Shown here piece by piece: positions 61,508 through 64,000 of a stretch of DNA of 64,000 bases (positions within the stretch are counted from its first letter, which is position 1; each line of letters starts with the position of its first letter). Made by a program: the position numbers and the translations under genes. The notes below the pieces were generated by a model that saw only the letters and a list, made by a program, of their open reading frames with translations, ran no database searches and was not told the origin of the DNA. Origin of the DNA: Proteobacteria bacterium UBA981 (GTDB taxonomy: Bacteria > Pseudomonadota > Gammaproteobacteria > Ga0077536). The stretch spans positions 43,942 to 107,941 of the forward strand of contig DBBP01000020.1 of NCBI GenBank assembly GCA_002292285.1, written 5' to 3'.

Positions 61508-62260
61508 ATGCCCATACACATCGAATATCCACAGCAACACGTCGCCCTGATCACCATCGATAACCCGGCAAAACGCAATGCTATGAGCCGCGCTATGCTC
61601 GCCGAACTGGCCGCGCTATGGGACGAACTCGAACAGTCGGATTGTCGCGCGATAGTGATTACGGGTGCGGGTGACAAAGCGTTTAATGCGGGCGCCGATG
61701 TGAGCGGCGATTTGAGTGCGAGCGAAGAAGTCGCCGCCATGATCAATCGCGGCTTGCTCAAGACTTCGAGCTTTCCGAAACCGATTATCGCTGCAGTCAA
61801 TGGGGTGTGCGCCGGTGGTGGCGTAGAGCTCATGCTATCGAGTGACATTCGCATCTCAGCACCGCACGCACGTTTCGGTCTGCCAGAAGTGAAGTGGGCG
61901 ATTTATCCCTTCGGTGGTGCGACGGCCAAGCTGGTTAATCAGATTGGCCACGTCCACGCGATGAAGTTACTCCTGACTGCCGAGATGGTTGACGCTGAAG
62001 AAGCCTTGCGTATTCACCTTATCAACGAGATCGTACCAGCGGATAAACTGCTTGAGCGCGCTCTTGAGATTGCCGGCATGATTGCTGCGAACAGCCCGAC
62101 TGCGGTGCAGGCCGTCAAGCAGCACATTAGCAAGGGAATCGCGGAGGCGGCCCTGGCTCGCGAGGACGAAGAGCAGGAACACGGCGACCGCGTCCGTGAA
62201 AGCAGCGACTTTAGTGAGGGTATATCTGCGTTTCGCGAGAAGCGCTCGCCGAATTATTAG
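61508..62260 (+). CDS. Enoyl-CoA hydratase / isomerase (crotonase family)
   Basis: A 250-residue crotonase. Oxyanion-hole segments are the GDKAFNAGADVSG loop and NGVCAGGGVELMLSSD (about residues 98-113), and both catalytic-type Glu residues are present: one in GGGVEL and the other in LPEVKW. It should hydrate the double bond introduced by the preceding dehydrogenase. The ATG at 61508 has a GAGAACGAG box. Spacing of 61 bases to the dehydrogenase and 47 to the thiolase-like gene fits one operon. Mycobacterial side-chain modules use a MaoC-type hydratase here, so the crotonase is a different solution. Confidence 0.93.
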   Translation: MPIHIEYPQQHVALITIDNPAKRNAMSRAMLAELAALWDELEQSDCRAIVITGAGDKAFNAGADVSGDLSASEEVAAMINRGLLKTSSFPKPIIAAVNGVCAGGGVELMLSSDIRISAPHARFGLPEVKWAIYPFGGATAKLVNQIGHVHAMKLLLTAEMVDAEEALRIHLINEIVPADKLLERALEIAGMIAANSPTAVQAVKQHISKGIAEAALAREDEEQEHGDRVRESSDFSEGISAFREKRSPNY

Positions 62261-62307
62261 TCGCGTGGTGGGTCGCTTACTGCGACCGACTACGGGGAGT
62301 ATCGAAG

Positions 62308-63480
62308 ATGACAGAAGCTGTCGCCATTGCGGCCGTGACAGAACTCAGGCCAGGTCGTTATCCGCATTTGTCGGCTAACGATTTCTTTCAGCAGATATTC
62401 GCCCAGCTGATCAGTGAGAATTCGCTAACGCCGAGTGATATTGGCGGCTTGCTGGCCAGTCCGCCAGGCATGGCGGCGGGCTCTGGGGCAGATATTTTCG
62501 CGCACGAACATTTGAGTGAAGAGCTTGGGCTCAAGCCGCGTTTCGCAGAGACCATCAACGCCGGCGGCGCAACCCACGGCATTATGGTGCAACGTGCGGT
62601 ACTTGCGATTCGGGCGGGTCTGGTCGACAGCGTGCTGTGCCTCGCCGCTGGCACGTTCCCGAATGTGTCCGGGGGTGGCGCCGAAGCGATTGCGAAGATG
62701 GTTGCACATCCGCAATTCGATTCCTTGTATGGTTCCTATATTCCGCCGCTCTACGCGCAAGCCGCGACACGACACATGCATGAGTTCGGCACTACCAAAG
62801 CGCAAATGGCGAAAGTTGCAGTGTCGTCGCGCGCCTGGGCGCTGCAGCATCCGGATGCATTGATGGCGCGCCATGGCGCGATTACGGTCGACGACGTGCT
62901 GGCCTCCAGACCGATTGCCTCGCCCTTCAACTTGCTGGATTGCTCGGTGCCCTGCGACGGCGGCGGCGCCTTACTGGTGTGCAACGCTGAGCTCGCCAAA
63001 CGTCTTAGTCCGCAACCGGCCTGGGTGCACGGTTTCGGAGAAGCGCACGAGCATTTCAACATCAGCCAGTGTCGTGACCTCATCAACATGGGTGGACGCA
63101 AGGCGGGTGAACAGGCTTACGCGATGGCCGGCTTAACGCCTGGGGATATCGACTTTCTCGAGCTCTACGATTCATTTTCGTTCAACCCGATTCTCGGCGT
63201 CGAGAATCTTGGCATCGTGCCCAGCGGCGCGGGTGGCGAATTCTGGGATGCCGGCCGTGGCGCTCCGGGTGGGGATATGCCGGTCAACACGTACGGCGGC
63301 TTGATGTCATTTGGCCACACCGGCGATGCCTCGGGTATGTCGATGATCGTCGAAGGGGCGCGTCAGGTGATGGGGCAGGCGGGCGAACGCCAGTTGGACA
63401 ACGCTGATACCGGGCTCGTGCACAGCTACGGTGGCATGATGGCTGAGCACTCGGTATTGATTCTGGGGCGGCAATCATGA
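62308..63480 (+). CDS. Thiolase-like protein of Ltp2/SCP-x type without nucleophilic Cys, probable aldolase
   Basis: A 390-residue thiolase-fold protein. In classical thiolases the nucleophile lies in a C-A-S/G stretch; here the aligned segment reads INAGGATHG (about residues 83-91) with no Cys. Tyr287 in ELYDSFSFNP stands where thiolases have the HDCF His, as in Ltp2-type aldolases whose Tyr residues catalyse retro-aldol cleavage. Other kept marks are NTYGG (about 327-331), GHTGDASGM and HSYGGMMAEHSV. Its stop overlaps the DUF35 start (ATGA), and Ltp2 enzymes need exactly such a DUF35 partner. The activity is therefore probably retro-aldol cleavage of a beta-hydroxyacyl-CoA, not thiolysis; not shown experimentally. 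Confidence 0.87.
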   Translation: MTEAVAIAAVTELRPGRYPHLSANDFFQQIFAQLISENSLTPSDIGGLLASPPGMAAGSGADIFAHEHLSEELGLKPRFAETINAGGATHGIMVQRAVLAIRAGLVDSVLCLAAGTFPNVSGGGAEAIAKMVAHPQFDSLYGSYIPPLYAQAATRHMHEFGTTKAQMAKVAVSSRAWALQHPDALMARHGAITVDDVLASRPIASPFNLLDCSVPCDGGGALLVCNAELAKRLSPQPAWVHGFGEAHEHFNISQCRDLINMGGRKAGEQAYAMAGLTPGDIDFLELYDSFSFNPILGVENLGIVPSGAGGEFWDAGRGAPGGDMPVNTYGGLMSFGHTGDASGMSMIVEGARQVMGQAGERQLDNADTGLVHSYGGMMAEHSVLILGRQS

Positions 63481-63881
63481 GCACGAAACCCTTACCGGAG
63501 ATCGACGACACCTCACGACCTTTTTGGGATGCGGTGCAGAACGAGCAGCTGCATCTGCAACATTGCGGGGCATGCGACAGCTGGATTTTCTATCCGAGTC
63601 GCTGGTGCACGGCCTGCTATTCGCAGGATCTTACCTGGCGGGCAGCTTCCGGCACCGGCGCGGTGTGGAGTTTCTCAGTGATTCACCAGGCACCTTATGC
63701 AGCCTTTGAAGTTGACGTGCCCTACATTCTCGCCACCATCCGACTCAGCGAGGGTGTGCAAATGATGACCAACTTGATCAATTGCGACATCGACCAGGTC
63801 ACCGTAGGCATGGCCGTACAGTTCACCACCGAAACGCGCACCGATGGTTTTAAAGTGCCGCAGTTTGAACCGACCTCGTAG
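63477..63881 (+). CDS. DUF35 Zn-ribbon / OB-fold protein, partner of the thiolase-like aldolase
   Basis: A 134-residue protein with an N-terminal rubredoxin-like zinc ribbon (C30-x2-C33 and C44-x2-C47) and a C-terminal OB fold with the pattern SGTGAVWSFSVIHQAPYAAF and VPYILATIRLSEG (in parts). The ATG overlaps the preceding stop by four bases. DUF35 proteins bind to Ltp2-like aldolases and are needed for activity, and also pair with thiolases such as BbsB. The 119 bases that remain to the window end hold no supported gene. The pairing is family knowledge; the exact partner is inferred from the overlap. Confidence 0.92.
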   Translation: MSTKPLPEIDDTSRPFWDAVQNEQLHLQHCGACDSWIFYPSRWCTACYSQDLTWRAASGTGAVWSFSVIHQAPYAAFEVDVPYILATIRLSEGVQMMTNLINCDIDQVTVGMAVQFTTETRTDGFKVPQFEPTS

Positions 63882-64000
63882 TATCGGATCGCCGCGCAGT
63901 GACCTACCCGTCCTCGCGACCCGAACGTCTGCTCAGAGACACCTAGCACGAGGCCACAGATGGGCGCCGCGGTCGCTCTACTTAACGCCTGCGCAGCAGG

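Noticed and set aside
62308..63480. Annotation of the thiolase-like gene as an ordinary acetyl-CoA acetyltransferase
   Set aside because: No Cys at the nucleophile position and a directly overlapping DUF35 gene favour an aldolase.

Overview
The window is 64 kb of fairly GC-rich, densely coding bacterial chromosome. Gene content (TonB-dependent receptor, HAE1-type RND efflux trio, DUF1329, RTX lipase, PVA-dehydrogenase-like quinoprotein, many acyl-CoA and oxygenase genes) points to a Gram-negative bacterium, most likely a gammaproteobacterium that degrades hydrophobic or terpenoid/steroid-like compounds. The taxonomic call is inference. I saw no rRNA, tRNA, CRISPR array, insertion sequence, integrase or phage gene.

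Layout. 1-4.6 kb: 3' part of a nitronate monooxygenase-like gene, a DUF1330 protein, an SDR with an unusual active site, a cytochrome P450 and an EamA transporter. 5.1-7.1 kb: a TonB-dependent receptor closely resembling PqqU/YncD. 7.5-13.3 kb: a complete RND efflux operon (adaptor, pump, outer-membrane channel). 13.6-17.7 kb: a YyaL-type thioredoxin-domain protein and a secreted cytochrome-c/PQQ dehydrogenase. 18-21 kb: two integral membrane proteins of unknown function. 21.1-24.4 kb: an RTX lipase interrupted by one in-frame TAG. 24.6-30 kb: a DUF1329 protein, a peptidase-like remnant, an SDR, a second EamA transporter and a DUF899 protein.

29.9-35.1 kb holds a tight operon (DUF7064-like protein, HAD phosphatase, stand-alone PEP-utiliser-type swivelling domain, unrecognised 470-residue protein) followed by a Rieske oxygenase. 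It is the best candidate for an undescribed system. 35.1-46.7 kb is a collection of catabolic genes: a double EthD protein, an AlkB/XylM-like membrane monooxygenase with its ferredoxin-reductase, a luciferase-like flavin oxidoreductase, a carboxymuconolactone-decarboxylase-like protein, a D-2-hydroxyacid dehydrogenase, an SMP-30-like protein, a second P450 paralogous to the first, a ThDP enzyme and a second DUF1330 protein. 46.8-49.4 kb: a CmcJ-like oxidoreductase and a class III aminotransferase. 49.5-54.3 kb: a signalling group (HD-GYP response regulator, ANTAR response regulator, hybrid kinase with a LOV-like PAS that lacks the photoactive cysteine). 54.7-58.9 kb: a D-aminoacylase-like amidohydrolase, a compact acyl-CoA-dehydrogenase-like protein and two small unknown proteins. 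59.1-63.9 kb: an acyl side-chain module (fused double acyl-CoA dehydrogenase, enoyl-CoA hydratase, thiolase-like protein without the nucleophilic cysteine, DUF35 OB-fold protein) that fits dehydrogenation, hydration and retro-aldol cleavage.

Taken together the genes suggest uptake, oxygenation (two P450s, AlkB-like, Rieske), carbonyl chemistry (SDRs, flavin enzyme) and CoA-dependent chain shortening of a hydrophobic substrate, with efflux and signalling alongside. The substrate cannot be read from the sequence. Start codons were chosen by ribosome-binding sites and family start positions where the longest reading frame looked too long.
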